From: JAQBDA01 sp041301185
Lineage (GTDB): Bacteria > Chloroflexota > Anaerolineae > Anaerolineales > UBA4823
Length of the DNA stretch: 32,326 bases
Direction of reading: 5' to 3'
Assembly: GCA_041301185.1 (NCBI GenBank)
Contig: JBFYSV010000335.1
Coordinates: 1-32,326 of the forward strand
The notes under the pieces were generated by a model that ran no database searches, was not told the DNA's origin, and was given only the letters and a program-made list of their open reading frames with translations. Made by a program: the position numbers and the translations under genes. Below, piece after piece: positions 23,732-32,246 of this stretch (positions are counted from its first letter, which is position 1; each line of letters starts with the position of its first letter).

Positions 23732-25087
23732 ATGCCCTCTCTGCGTTCTCTTCCCTCGGTTGAACAATTATTGCAGACGCAATTTACCGCCGACCTGGTC
23801 GATCGATACGGACGCCCGCTTGCCCTAGAAGCAATCCGCACGATCTTAGATCAAGTCCGGCGGGATTTTCCTGGGGCCGGAATCATTCCTGAAAACCAGG
23901 AGCTTCTCAGGCGGGCTGGTATGCTGCTTGAAGCGTGGGTCGCACCAACATTACAGCTGGTGATCAACGCCACCGGGGTTGTCTTGCATACCAACCTGGG
24001 CAGGGCCCCGCTCAGCCGGGCGGCGATGCAGGCGATCTGGGATGTCTCAGTCGGCTATTCCACTCTGGAATACGATCTGGCGACGGGCAAGCGCGGTTCC
24101 CGTTTGGTGCATGCCGAGGCGCTCCTCAAGCGGATTTCCGGGGCTGAGGCAGCTCTGGTTGTGAACAATAATGCTGCGGCTGTCTTGCTGGTGCTCACTG
24201 CCCTGGCGCGCCGCCGGGCTGCGGTCATTGCCCGTTCACAATTGGTGGAAATTGGAGGTGGCTTCAGGGTTCCAGATGTAATGAAGCAGTCCGGCGCCAG
24301 GCTGGTCGAGGTGGGTACCACCAACCGGGTACACATGCGAGATTATGAAGAAGCGTTGCAGGAAAAACCGGCATTGCTGCTGCGGGCGCACCGCAGCAAC
24401 TTCCAGATTGTCGGCTTTACCAGTGAGCCAGACTTGCAAGAAATCTCTGCCCTGGCGATTCAGTCTGGCGTTCCAATGGTGGATGACCTTGGCTCTGGCG
24501 CCCTGCTGGATACTGCCCGTTACGGCCTGGCGCACGAGCCAATGGTGCAGGAGTCGCTCAAGGCTGGCGCCGATCTGGTGTGTTTCTCCGGGGATAAGCT
24601 GCTGGGGGGACCACAGGCTGGGATTATTGTCGGTAAGGCAGACCTGGTGGCAAAGCTGAAGAAGCATCCCCTGGCCCGCGCCATCCGGGCGGACAAGTTG
24701 TGCCTAGCAGCCTTGACAGCTACGTTGCTTCATTACTTGAAAGATGAGCCGGAGACAGAGATCCCTGTCTGGCGCATGATTGCTACAACGGTCGATCAGA
24801 TCCAGGAGCGGGCATTGCGCGGGATCGAGGTTTTGGGGATGGGTCGGCTGGTGACTGGTGAGTCAACTATCGGCGGCGGGAGCTTGCCGGGAGAGACATT
24901 GCCCACTTATTTGCTTGCACTCGGTGTGAATAACCCCACGCGCTTCCTGGAAAAGTTGCGCGCCCAGACGCCGCCAATCATCGCCCGGACGCAAGAAGGT
25001 GAGGTCCTCATCGACCTGCGGACCGTATTGCCCGAGCAAGAGCCAGGTTTATTTGCCGGGCTAAGCGAAGCCCTGACAAGGCAATAA
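23732..25087 (+). CDS. selA: L-seryl-tRNA(Sec) selenium transferase
   Basis: SelA converts seryl-tRNA(Sec) to selenocysteinyl-tRNA(Sec) using selenophosphate and pyridoxal phosphate. The N-terminal RSLPSVEQLL, the INATGVVLHTNLGRAPLS segment and the PLP lysine in FSGDKLLGGPQAG (K289 with this start) are diagnostic. At about 451 residues its length is normal. An in-frame GTG nine bases earlier (23723) is an alternative; neither start has a strong ribosome site. selB, selD and the tRNA(Sec) gene are not in the window. Its presence implies that the organism makes selenoproteins, so some UGA codons in this genome may be read as selenocysteine. Confidence 0.95.
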   Translation: MPSLRSLPSVEQLLQTQFTADLVDRYGRPLALEAIRTILDQVRRDFPGAGIIPENQELLRRAGMLLEAWVAPTLQLVINATGVVLHTNLGRAPLSRAAMQAIWDVSVGYSTLEYDLATGKRGSRLVHAEALLKRISGAEAALVVNNNAAAVLLVLTALARRRAAVIARSQLVEIGGGFRVPDVMKQSGARLVEVGTTNRVHMRDYEEALQEKPALLLRAHRSNFQIVGFTSEPDLQEISALAIQSGVPMVDDLGSGALLDTARYGLAHEPMVQESLKAGADLVCFSGDKLLGGPQAGIIVGKADLVAKLKKHPLARAIRADKLCLAALTATLLHYLKDEPETEIPVWRMIATTVDQIQERALRGIEVLGMGRLVTGESTIGGGSLPGETLPTYLLALGVNNPTRFLEKLRAQTPPIIARTQEGEVLIDLRTVLPEQEPGLFAGLSEALTRQ

Positions 25088-25113
25088 CACGTATTCATCG
25101 AGACGGAGGCAGC

Positions 25114-26349
25114 ATGAAGAAGGATATCGATAGCCTGATGCAGGCCCATGAGCTGGACGCTTTGATAATCACCGGAGGCGCTGCGCACAACCCGGCGATG
25201 TATTATTTCACTGGCGGAGGGCATATCTCCCAGGCGGACCTGGTTAAAAAACGCGGTTTTGATCCTATCTTGTTCTACAATCCAATGGAGCGAGATGAAG
25301 CCGCAAAAACCGGCCTGGAGACTAAGAACCTGGCAGATTACCGGCCTCTGGATTTGCTCAAGGAATGCAACGGCGATGTTCTACAGGCTACGATCCTGCG
25401 TTATAAAAAGATGCTTACCGATCTGGGGATCACCACCGGAAGAGTTGCCGTCTACGGCAAGGTGGATGCTGGTCTGTCTTATGGTGTTTTTTCTGGGTTG
25501 CAGGCGGCGATGCCAAGCCTGACGATAGTGGGAGAAGTAGATGATTCTGTGCTGTTGCTGGCTATGGCGACCAAAGACACGGCTGAAGTAGAACGGATCC
25601 GGAAAATGGGGCAGGTGACAGTATCGGTGGTCGCTTCCGTGGCAGATTACCTGACCTCTCAGCGGGTAAGTGGGGAAACGCTTGTACATGCCGATGGCAA
25701 CCCGGTGACGGTGGGAGATGTCAAGCGGCGAATCAATCTGTGGTTGATGGAGCGGGGCGCTGAGAACCCGGAGGATACAATTTTTGCAATCGGGCGAGAT
25801 GCCGGCGTACCGCATAGCGCAGGGAATCCTCAAGATCCAATTCGTCTGGGGCAGACGATTGTCTTCGATATCTATCCTTGCGAGGCAGGTGGTGGCTACT
25901 TTTACGATTTTACACGCACCTGGTGCGTGGGATATGCCCGAGATGAAGCATTGGCTCTTTACGAAGATGTCCTGGCAGTCTACCGGCAGATTATGGGCGA
26001 ATTGACGGTTGGTGGAAACTGCCCGGATTTCCAACGCCGCACCTGCGAGTTATTCGAGGCGCGCGGCCATCCAACGGGGTTGAGCAATCCCCAGACCCAG
26101 GAAGGTTATGTGCACAGCCTGGGGCACGGGCTTGGCTTGCACGTTCACGAGCGCCCCTGGTTCCGCAGTATCGCCAGCCCGTCCGATCACCTGGACCCGG
26201 GCTCGGTTGTGACGGTTGAGCCTGGCTTGTATTATCCTGAGCGCGGCATGGGCGTGCGTCTGGAAGACACGGTGTGGGTGCGCCCAGATGGAAACATGGA
26301 AATCCTGGCAGAGTACCCGCTGGATCTGGTGCTCCCGTTGAAATCATGA
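25114..26349 (+). CDS. M24-family metallopeptidase (Xaa-Pro aminopeptidase-like)
   Basis: A 411-residue pita-bread-fold enzyme. The N-terminal creatinase-like domain (about 1-150) precedes the catalytic domain with all five metal ligands in order: D252 (FDIYP), D265 (YDFTRT), H338 (HSLGHGLGLHVHE), E369 (VEPGLY) and E384 (RLEDTV). The conserved substrate His is in GVPHSAG. GGAGG lies a few bases before the ATG. The family cleaves residues before proline, but some members act on other amide or C-N bonds, so the substrate is open. It sits 26 bases after selA and 27 before tsaD. Confidence 0.88.
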   Translation: MKKDIDSLMQAHELDALIITGGAAHNPAMYYFTGGGHISQADLVKKRGFDPILFYNPMERDEAAKTGLETKNLADYRPLDLLKECNGDVLQATILRYKKMLTDLGITTGRVAVYGKVDAGLSYGVFSGLQAAMPSLTIVGEVDDSVLLLAMATKDTAEVERIRKMGQVTVSVVASVADYLTSQRVSGETLVHADGNPVTVGDVKRRINLWLMERGAENPEDTIFAIGRDAGVPHSAGNPQDPIRLGQTIVFDIYPCEAGGGYFYDFTRTWCVGYARDEALALYEDVLAVYRQIMGELTVGGNCPDFQRRTCELFEARGHPTGLSNPQTQEGYVHSLGHGLGLHVHERPWFRSIASPSDHLDPGSVVTVEPGLYYPERGMGVRLEDTVWVRPDGNMEILAEYPLDLVLPLKS

Positions 26350-26376
26350 GCAAAGCAGGATGAAAGGTGTGGGTTG

Positions 26377-27429
26377 ATGAGTGAAACTGGTTCCCAGGCT
26401 CCCCTGCCGACCGCCCGCTTGTTGGGGATAGAAACTTCGTGTGACGAGACCGCGGCTTCAGTTGTTGAAAACGGTCGGATAATTCTCTCCAACCTGGTGG
26501 CATCCCAAGTCGACTTGCATGCCCAGTACGGCGGCGTGTTCCCGGAAGTGGCGTCGCGCCAGCATATCCGAACGATCTATGCCATCGTCGAACAGGCTCT
26601 ATACCAGGCGCACCTAACATTGAAGGATGTCGATGCAATTGCGGTGACGCGCGGTCCGGGTTTGCCTGGATCACTGGTGGTTGGGTTGAACGTAGCCAAG
26701 GGCTTGTCTATTGGCAGCGGTTTGCCGTTGGTGGGAGTGAATCACCTGGAAGCACACCTGTATTCTGCCTGGTTGCACGCAGTTGACACCCAGCCGACAC
26801 CCGAACCGCGCTTCCCGCTGCTGGCTCTGATAGTATCCGGCGGGCATACCGAGCTGGTGTTGATGGAAGATCATCTTCGTTACCGCCGTTTGGGGGCTAC
26901 TCTGGATGACGCCGCGGGCGAGGCTTTTGATAAAGTGTCCCGATTAATTGGGCTTGGCTATCCGGGAGGTCCGGCGATCCAGAAGGCAGTTCACACCGGC
27001 AACCCGAAGGCGTTCGATTTTCCCCGCGCCTGGCTGGAAGATACCTGGGATTTTTCCTTCAGCGGGCTCAAGACAGCAGTGCTGCGAGAAGTCCAGAAGA
27101 TTAGTGGGCGCGACCAACCCTTGCCGGTTGCTGACCTGGCAGCCAGCTTCCAAGCGGCAGTGGTTGATGTGCTGGTGGGGAAGACTCTGCGAGCAGCAAC
27201 AGTTCTCGGGGCAAAGGAGATCTTGGTAGCGGGTGGGGTATCGGCGAACCAGGCTCTCCGCCAGAGTATCCAGGCTCAATCCAAGCTACCGGTGCATATC
27301 CCTCCGCTCTCCTTGTGTACAGACAATGCAGCTATGGTGGCAGGGGCTGGTTACTACCGGTTTATCGCCGGGCAACGCGATTTGCTGGATATGGACGTGC
27401 TGCCGAACTGGCCTCTCTCTGAAGTCTGA
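26377..27429 (+). CDS. tsaD: tRNA N6-adenosine threonylcarbamoyltransferase TsaD
   Basis: TsaD transfers the threonylcarbamoyl group from its AMP adduct to A37 of ANN-decoding tRNAs, with TsaB and TsaE. The ASKHA-fold motifs are GIETSCDETAASVV (18-31), metal ligands H123 and H127 in NHLEAH, LIVSGGHTEL, and the C-terminal CTDNAAMVAGAGYYR with a metal-binding Asp. At 350 residues it is full length. ATG 26377 lies one codon inside a TTG, with AAGGTG upstream. It ends the five-gene run. Neither tsaB nor tsaE is adjacent. Confidence 0.97.
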   Translation: MSETGSQAPLPTARLLGIETSCDETAASVVENGRIILSNLVASQVDLHAQYGGVFPEVASRQHIRTIYAIVEQALYQAHLTLKDVDAIAVTRGPGLPGSLVVGLNVAKGLSIGSGLPLVGVNHLEAHLYSAWLHAVDTQPTPEPRFPLLALIVSGGHTELVLMEDHLRYRRLGATLDDAAGEAFDKVSRLIGLGYPGGPAIQKAVHTGNPKAFDFPRAWLEDTWDFSFSGLKTAVLREVQKISGRDQPLPVADLAASFQAAVVDVLVGKTLRAATVLGAKEILVAGGVSANQALRQSIQAQSKLPVHIPPLSLCTDNAAMVAGAGYYRFIAGQRDLLDMDVLPNWPLSEV

Positions 27430-27517
27430 GCTTGAGTTGCTCTAGGATGAGCTGCTGCCAGATAATGCCACCTGGGTGCGCACATGACCGCGATTCTCGT
27501 ACCTGGTCGGAGAGGCG

Positions 27518-27523
27518 TATAAT
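27518..27523 (+). promoter_or_regulatory. TATAAT -10 box, possible leaderless start of the FAD oxidoreductase gene
   Basis: A perfect TATAAT ends six bases (ACCCCC) before the ATG at 27530. No ribosome site fits between them, so transcription would start at or next to the ATG. The -35 region around 27495 is weak. Confidence 0.5.
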
Positions 27524-27529
27524 ACCCCC

Positions 27530-28606
27530 ATGAGTGATCCCTATCCGAAAATTGATGGATCTGCACAGCTGGCAATTGTTGGCGCGGGTCCGATTGGGCT
27601 GGAGCTGGCAGCTGCCATGAAGGCAGATGGCATGGATTACCTGCATTTTGAAGCCCGCCAGATAGGGCACACGATTTCATGGTGGCCGCGCAACACCTAT
27701 TTTTTCAGCACCACCGAGCGCATCGAGATTGCAGGCATCCCAATGCAGAATAGCTCTCAGCAGCGCGCCACCGGCGAAGGATATCTGGCATACCTGCGCA
27801 GCGTGGTGGAACAGCTTGACCTGCAGGTGAACACCTACGAGCCGGTGATCGATATTCAGCAGCAATCACAGGGATTTTTGCTTCGGACCGCAACGTTAAC
27901 GGGTGAGAAACACTATTCATGCCAGAAGCTAGTACTGGCGATAGGGGATATGCACGCTCCCAACCTGCTGAATATCCCCGGTGAAGACTTGCCGCATGTC
28001 AGCCACTATTTTAGTGACCCGCACACCTACTTTCGCAAGCGGTTACTCATCGTGGGAGGGAGGAATTCAGCGGTAGAAGCGGCGCTACGCTGCTGGCGGG
28101 CTGGCAGCCAGGTGGCGATTAGCTACAGGCGAGCGAATTTCGACCACGAGCGGGTCAAGAATCATATCTTGCCAGACCTGCTCACGCAGATCGAGCTTGG
28201 CAATATAACTTTCTATCCAGAAACAAGACCGGTAGAAATTACCCGCCAGGATGTTGTGCTGGAAAAAAACAATGATGAGCGGATTTTGCATGCGGTGGAT
28301 TTTGTCTTGCTGAATACCGGCTTCAGGCAGGATCCGCGCCTGTTTGAGCTGGCCGGCGTGAGCCTGATGGGCGAGCAGCGCGCCCCGCAATTCAATCCGG
28401 ATACAATGGAAACGAATATCCCGGGGATATATATTGCAGGTACGGCGGCAGCTGGCAGCCAGGTCCGCTATAAAATCTTTATTGAAAATTCTCATGTCCA
28501 CGTGGGAAAAATCGTTCTCGCCCTGACCGGTCGTTGGCCAGATCAGCTGGGCACAATCGCAGAGCGGCGCTATGACCTGGCTTTCAAGGATTTCCAAGCG
28601 AATTAG
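27530..28606 (+). CDS. FAD/NAD(P)-binding oxidoreductase, YpdA-like
   Basis: A 358-residue flavoprotein with two dinucleotide folds: FAD-binding AIVGAGPIGLELAAAM (residues 14-29) and NAD(P)-binding LLIVGGRNSAVEAALRCWRAG (from about residue 166). It ends with NIPGIYIAGTAAAG, the usual Asp-free closing motif of this branch. The segment TISWWPRNTYFFSTTERIEIAG resembles YpdA-family enzymes, known as bacillithiol-disulfide reductases in Firmicutes. There is no CxxC active site, so it is not a classical thioredoxin reductase. Whether this organism makes bacillithiol is not known from the window. It stands alone between tsaD and the palindromic repeat. Confidence 0.83.
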   Translation: MSDPYPKIDGSAQLAIVGAGPIGLELAAAMKADGMDYLHFEARQIGHTISWWPRNTYFFSTTERIEIAGIPMQNSSQQRATGEGYLAYLRSVVEQLDLQVNTYEPVIDIQQQSQGFLLRTATLTGEKHYSCQKLVLAIGDMHAPNLLNIPGEDLPHVSHYFSDPHTYFRKRLLIVGGRNSAVEAALRCWRAGSQVAISYRRANFDHERVKNHILPDLLTQIELGNITFYPETRPVEITRQDVVLEKNNDERILHAVDFVLLNTGFRQDPRLFELAGVSLMGEQRAPQFNPDTMETNIPGIYIAGTAAAGSQVRYKIFIENSHVHVGKIVLALTGRWPDQLGTIAERRYDLAFKDFQAN

Positions 28607-28627
28607 GCCAGATATTATGGTTAGTAG

Positions 28628-28709
28628 TTACGCAGTTCAGGAGAAAATCGGGGGTATTTGGGCGGGCGTCGCCCGCCCAAATACCCCCATCCTCCCACCC
28701 ACTGCGTAA
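28628..28709. repeat. 82-base nested palindromic element (REP/MITE-like)
   Basis: The core is a perfect 18-base-pair inverted repeat, GGGGGTATTTGGGCGGGC (28650-28667) and its complement (28671-28688), around the three-base loop GTC. Outside it, GGAG pairs with CTCC, and perfect nine-base terminal repeats TTACGCAGT (28628-28636) and ACTGCGTAA (28701-28709) bound the whole element. It lies between two plus-strand genes. On the minus strand the core is followed by GATTTTC, so it could also act as a terminator in that direction. Terminal repeats and G+C-rich nested form suggest a small repeat or a relic of a non-autonomous mobile element. Confidence 0.75.
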
Positions 28710-28746
28710 GTCCTAAAGGTATTGTTGTGGAAAGCGAGGTATTGGT

Positions 28747-30000
28747 ATGTATGTGAAACCAACTCTATGGGCAGAAGTGGATGACGATGGGCGCCTGGTA
28801 TTTCCCCCTGAAGTTGTAGAGCAAATGGGTTTGAAACCAGGGGCGCGCATGCGGATTGATCGGGACGTGAATGACCTGCGCCTTCACCGGCCGGTAACTC
28901 AACTGGCGAAAATTTACCTGGAGCCTACCAACCGCTGTAACCTTTCTTGCCGGACTTGTATTCGCAATGACTGGCAGGTGGATTTTGGAGCCATGTCGCC
29001 AGAGACCTTCGAGCGCATCCTGGAGGACCTGCAAACAATTAGCCCTGCCCCAACGGTTGTCCTTGCCGGGCTGGGAGAGCCGCTGGCGCACCCGGATACG
29101 ACCAAAATGGTTGCCAGGGTCAAGGCAACTGGCGCCCGGGTGGAGATGATCACCAATGGTACGTTACTGACTGAGCAGTGCTCCCGAGAGCTTATCGCAG
29201 CCGACCTGGATGTGCTTTGGGTGTCTTTGGACGGGGCAAGCGCGGAGAGCTACGCCGATGTGCGCCTGGGGGCAAGCCTTTCTCAGGTGGTGGATAACCT
29301 GTTGCGTTTTCGAACGTTGCGCCCGCCTGCCCACCGGCCCAGGCCAGAGATTGGGATAGTGTTTGTCGCCATGCAACGCAATATTGCCGACTTACCGGAT
29401 ATGCTGGCTCTTGGGCGGCGAGTGCGGGCAAGCCGTTTCCTGGTGACGAATCTGTTGCCATATACCGAAGAAATGTGTGCTGAAACTCTCTACGAGCATA
29501 CATTGCGGGATGTTACCCACACGCCCTCACCCTGGCTGCGCCACCTTACCCTGCCAAAAATGGATCTTGATGACCAAGTCGGGCAGATATTCTTGAAAGC
29601 GCTGCACAGCAACTATAATGTTTCCTTCGCAGGGAACAACCTGGGGGACAGCAACGACGTATGCACCTTCATCGAGAGTGGATCGCTGGCAATTGGCTGG
29701 AATGGTAACGTAAGCCCGTGCCCACCGCTCTTATACCAGCACACCAGCTACTTAAAGGGTATTCCGCGGATATCTTATCCCCATATTATTGGTAATTTAG
29801 GGCAAAGGTCCCTGGTTGATCTGTGGGATGATCCCGAATACCTGGCTTACCGGGAAAGGGTGCAGAGCTTTGCCTTTGCTCCATGCACTTTCTGCGGCGG
29901 GTGTGATCTCTCGGAAGCCAACCAGACAGATTGCTTCCTCAACCCCGAGCCCGCCTGTGGTGGCTGCTTGTGGGCGCAAGGGGTTATCCAGTGCCCATAA
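28747..30000 (+). CDS. radical SAM protein with N-terminal AbrB-like domain and C-terminal Cys-rich (SPASM-like) domain
   Basis: Residues 1-50 read like a swapped-hairpin AbrB/SpoVT domain (AEVDDDGRLVFPPEVVEQMG then LKPGARMRI). The radical SAM core follows, with the 4Fe-4S motif C64-x3-C68-x2-C71 in PTNRCNLSCRTCIRNDW, the GLGEPL motif (109-113) and a VSLDGAS strand. The C-terminal region has C380, C383, C386, C396, C404, C407 and C416, plus upstream cysteines in DVCTFI and SPCPP, consistent with auxiliary iron-sulfur clusters. PTNRCNLSCRTCIRN and overall form resemble radical SAM maturases linked to tungsten-dependent oxidoreductases, but no such oxidoreductase is in the window, so this is only a lead. 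GAGGT precedes the ATG by about seven bases. Confidence 0.82.
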   Translation: MYVKPTLWAEVDDDGRLVFPPEVVEQMGLKPGARMRIDRDVNDLRLHRPVTQLAKIYLEPTNRCNLSCRTCIRNDWQVDFGAMSPETFERILEDLQTISPAPTVVLAGLGEPLAHPDTTKMVARVKATGARVEMITNGTLLTEQCSRELIAADLDVLWVSLDGASAESYADVRLGASLSQVVDNLLRFRTLRPPAHRPRPEIGIVFVAMQRNIADLPDMLALGRRVRASRFLVTNLLPYTEEMCAETLYEHTLRDVTHTPSPWLRHLTLPKMDLDDQVGQIFLKALHSNYNVSFAGNNLGDSNDVCTFIESGSLAIGWNGNVSPCPPLLYQHTSYLKGIPRISYPHIIGNLGQRSLVDLWDDPEYLAYRERVQSFAFAPCTFCGGCDLSEANQTDCFLNPEPACGGCLWAQGVIQCP

Positions 30001-30098
30001 CATTTCCCGCGGTCCGAGTAGGCCCAAAATGGACAGGCCTGGGTTGTGGTAAGATTATGCGGCTATTTTATTTTGTTTAGAAGGAATCTGGCATAATT

Positions 30099-32246
30099 AT
30101 GGATCAATTCCGTACCCGCGTACCGAATAATTTCAGCCTGCCACCGCGCATTGCCCGCCTAAGTGAGCTGGCTTATAACCTGTGGTGGACCTGGAACCCG
30201 GAGGCACAACGCTTATACTTGCGCATTGACCGGGAGTTATGGGAGGGCGTTGGTCACAACCCGATCCTATTTTTAAGGCAGGTTGAACGGGCACGACTAA
30301 ACTCGGTAACCAACAACCGCTATTATATCGAGGCCTATGACCGGATTATGCGGTCTTTTGACCAATATATGGGGCGAGAAGACACCTGGTTTATGCAAAA
30401 CCATCCCGAGCTCCGCAACCGTCCGATCGCCTATTTTTCTATGGAATACGGGCTGCACGAGATTATCCCCATCTATGCAGGCGGCCTTGGGGTGTTATCT
30501 GGCGACCATGTCAAGGAAGCCAGCGACCTTGGGTTGCCTTTTGTGGCGGTTGGATTGTATTACTCGGAAGGATATTTTGGTCAGCGGATCACCGAGGATG
30601 GGTGGCAAGAGGCTTATTATGTCAACCATCTCCTGGATGATTTACCGATCTTACCGATCCTGGACGAGTATGGCAAGCTGGTGACTGTGACCATCGAGCT
30701 GCCGGGACGCGAAGTTCACGCCCGAATCTGGGAGATCCATGTTGGCAGGGTGCCTGTCTATTTGATGGATACGAATATTACGGAGAATGAGCCTGAAGAC
30801 CGCAAGCTTTCCTCCCGCCTGTATAGCAGCGATCTTGATATGCGCATCTCGCAAGAGATTCTTTTAGGAATCGGCGGGATGCGGGCTTTACGCATCCTGG
30901 GCTATAACCCCAAAATCTTCCACATGAATGAGGGGCACTCGGCTTTCCTTGTGCTTGAGCGAATTCGTGAGCTGGTTGTCGGAGGGCGCTCATTCAGCGA
31001 AGCTGCTGATCTGGTGAAGAAATCCAATATATTTACCACCCACACCCCGGTGCCAGCCGGGAATGATGAGTTCGCCCTGTGGCTGGTGGATAAGTATTTC
31101 TCACAACTCTGGTCAGAATTGGGTCTGACCCGGGACCAGTTTATTGACCTGGCGCGCAACAAGATTTCTTGGGGAGATGCGTTTAGCATGCCGGTTCTCG
31201 CTTTGCGCAACTCGGTTCAACGAAATGCAGTCTCAGAGTTGCACGGGCACGTGTCGCGGGCGATGTGGCACTCACTGTGGCCCGACCGGCAGGAACAAGA
31301 CGTTCCGATTACATATATAACGAACGGCATCCACACGGATACCTGGTTAGCGCGCCGGTTGGGGCATCTCTATGACCGTTACCTGGGGACGGAATGGCGC
31401 GAGCGCGCCGATGACCCAGAAATCTGGGAGCAAGTGATGAATATCCCCGATGACCAGCTCTGGGCGGTCCGCCGGCACTTGAAACGCAAGCTGGCTGCCT
31501 ACATCAGCGAGCGCGCTCGCCAGCGCTGGCTGACAGGTGGAATTCACCCGGTACAGACCCTGGCATCTGGTGTGATGCTCGATCCTTACGTGCTGACCAT
31601 CGGTTTTGCGCGCCGTTTTGCCCCCTACAAACGGGCTAATCTGGTGCTGTATGATCTGGAACGCCTGTTGAGCTTGCTCAATCGCCCGGGATGTCCGCTT
31701 CAGATCATTTTTGCGGGCAAATCCCACCCTGACCATGAAGGCGGCAAAATGTTGATCCAGGATGTGTACCGCGTGGTGAAACGGGCGGAAGCTGGAGCAC
31801 GCCTGGTTTTCCTGGAAGACTATGATATGAACCTGGCTCGCTATATCATCCAGGGGGTTGACGTATGGATGAATACCCCCCGGCGTCCCAATGAGGCTTC
31901 GGGCACGTCAGGACAGAAGGCAGCCCTGAACGGGGTGTTGAATTTCTCGGTTTTAGATGGCTGGTGGCGTGAAGGATACAACGGCAAGAACGGCTGGGCG
32001 ATCGGGGAAGATAAGGATTATAATGCTGCTTCCGATCAGGATGCGGCTGATGCAAAGAGCCTGTATGATACTCTGGAAAAAGAGATCATCCCGCTCTACT
32101 ACCTGGAACGCTCCTCAGATGGGTTGCCAGGCGAATGGATAGCCAGGATGAAGGAGTCCATCCGCACCCTGGCTCCGCAATTTAGCATGCGCCGCATGGT
32201 AAAGGAATACGTTGACCGGCTATACCTGCCGGTTATGAAGAGCTAA
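30099..32246 (+). CDS. glgP: alpha-glucan (glycogen/maltodextrin) phosphorylase, short thermostable-type
   Basis: The enzyme releases glucose-1-phosphate from alpha-1,4-glucans. The 715-residue protein starts with LSELAYNLWWTWNPEAQRLY, the N-terminal domain of the short phosphorylase family also found in archaea and thermophiles, then YFSMEYGLHEIIPIYAGGLGVLSGDH, and ends with the C-terminal Rossmann domain. The pyridoxal-phosphate lysine is K607 in EASGTSGQKAALNG, which in classical GlgP reads EASGTGNMKFALNG. Glucan-binding FTTHTPVPAGND and GFARRFAPYKRA are present. The ATG is supported by an in-frame stop just upstream; the AAGGA site lies thirteen bases before it, a long spacing. The 3' end is complete. 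Confidence 0.96.
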   Translation: MDQFRTRVPNNFSLPPRIARLSELAYNLWWTWNPEAQRLYLRIDRELWEGVGHNPILFLRQVERARLNSVTNNRYYIEAYDRIMRSFDQYMGREDTWFMQNHPELRNRPIAYFSMEYGLHEIIPIYAGGLGVLSGDHVKEASDLGLPFVAVGLYYSEGYFGQRITEDGWQEAYYVNHLLDDLPILPILDEYGKLVTVTIELPGREVHARIWEIHVGRVPVYLMDTNITENEPEDRKLSSRLYSSDLDMRISQEILLGIGGMRALRILGYNPKIFHMNEGHSAFLVLERIRELVVGGRSFSEAADLVKKSNIFTTHTPVPAGNDEFALWLVDKYFSQLWSELGLTRDQFIDLARNKISWGDAFSMPVLALRNSVQRNAVSELHGHVSRAMWHSLWPDRQEQDVPITYITNGIHTDTWLARRLGHLYDRYLGTEWRERADDPEIWEQVMNIPDDQLWAVRRHLKRKLAAYISERARQRWLTGGIHPVQTLASGVMLDPYVLTIGFARRFAPYKRANLVLYDLERLLSLLNRPGCPLQIIFAGKSHPDHEGGKMLIQDVYRVVKRAEAGARLVFLEDYDMNLARYIIQGVDVWMNTPRRPNEASGTSGQKAALNGVLNFSVLDGWWREGYNGKNGWAIGEDKDYNAASDQDAADAKSLYDTLEKEIIPLYYLERSSDGLPGEWIARMKESIRTLAPQFSMRRMVKEYVDRLYLPVMKS

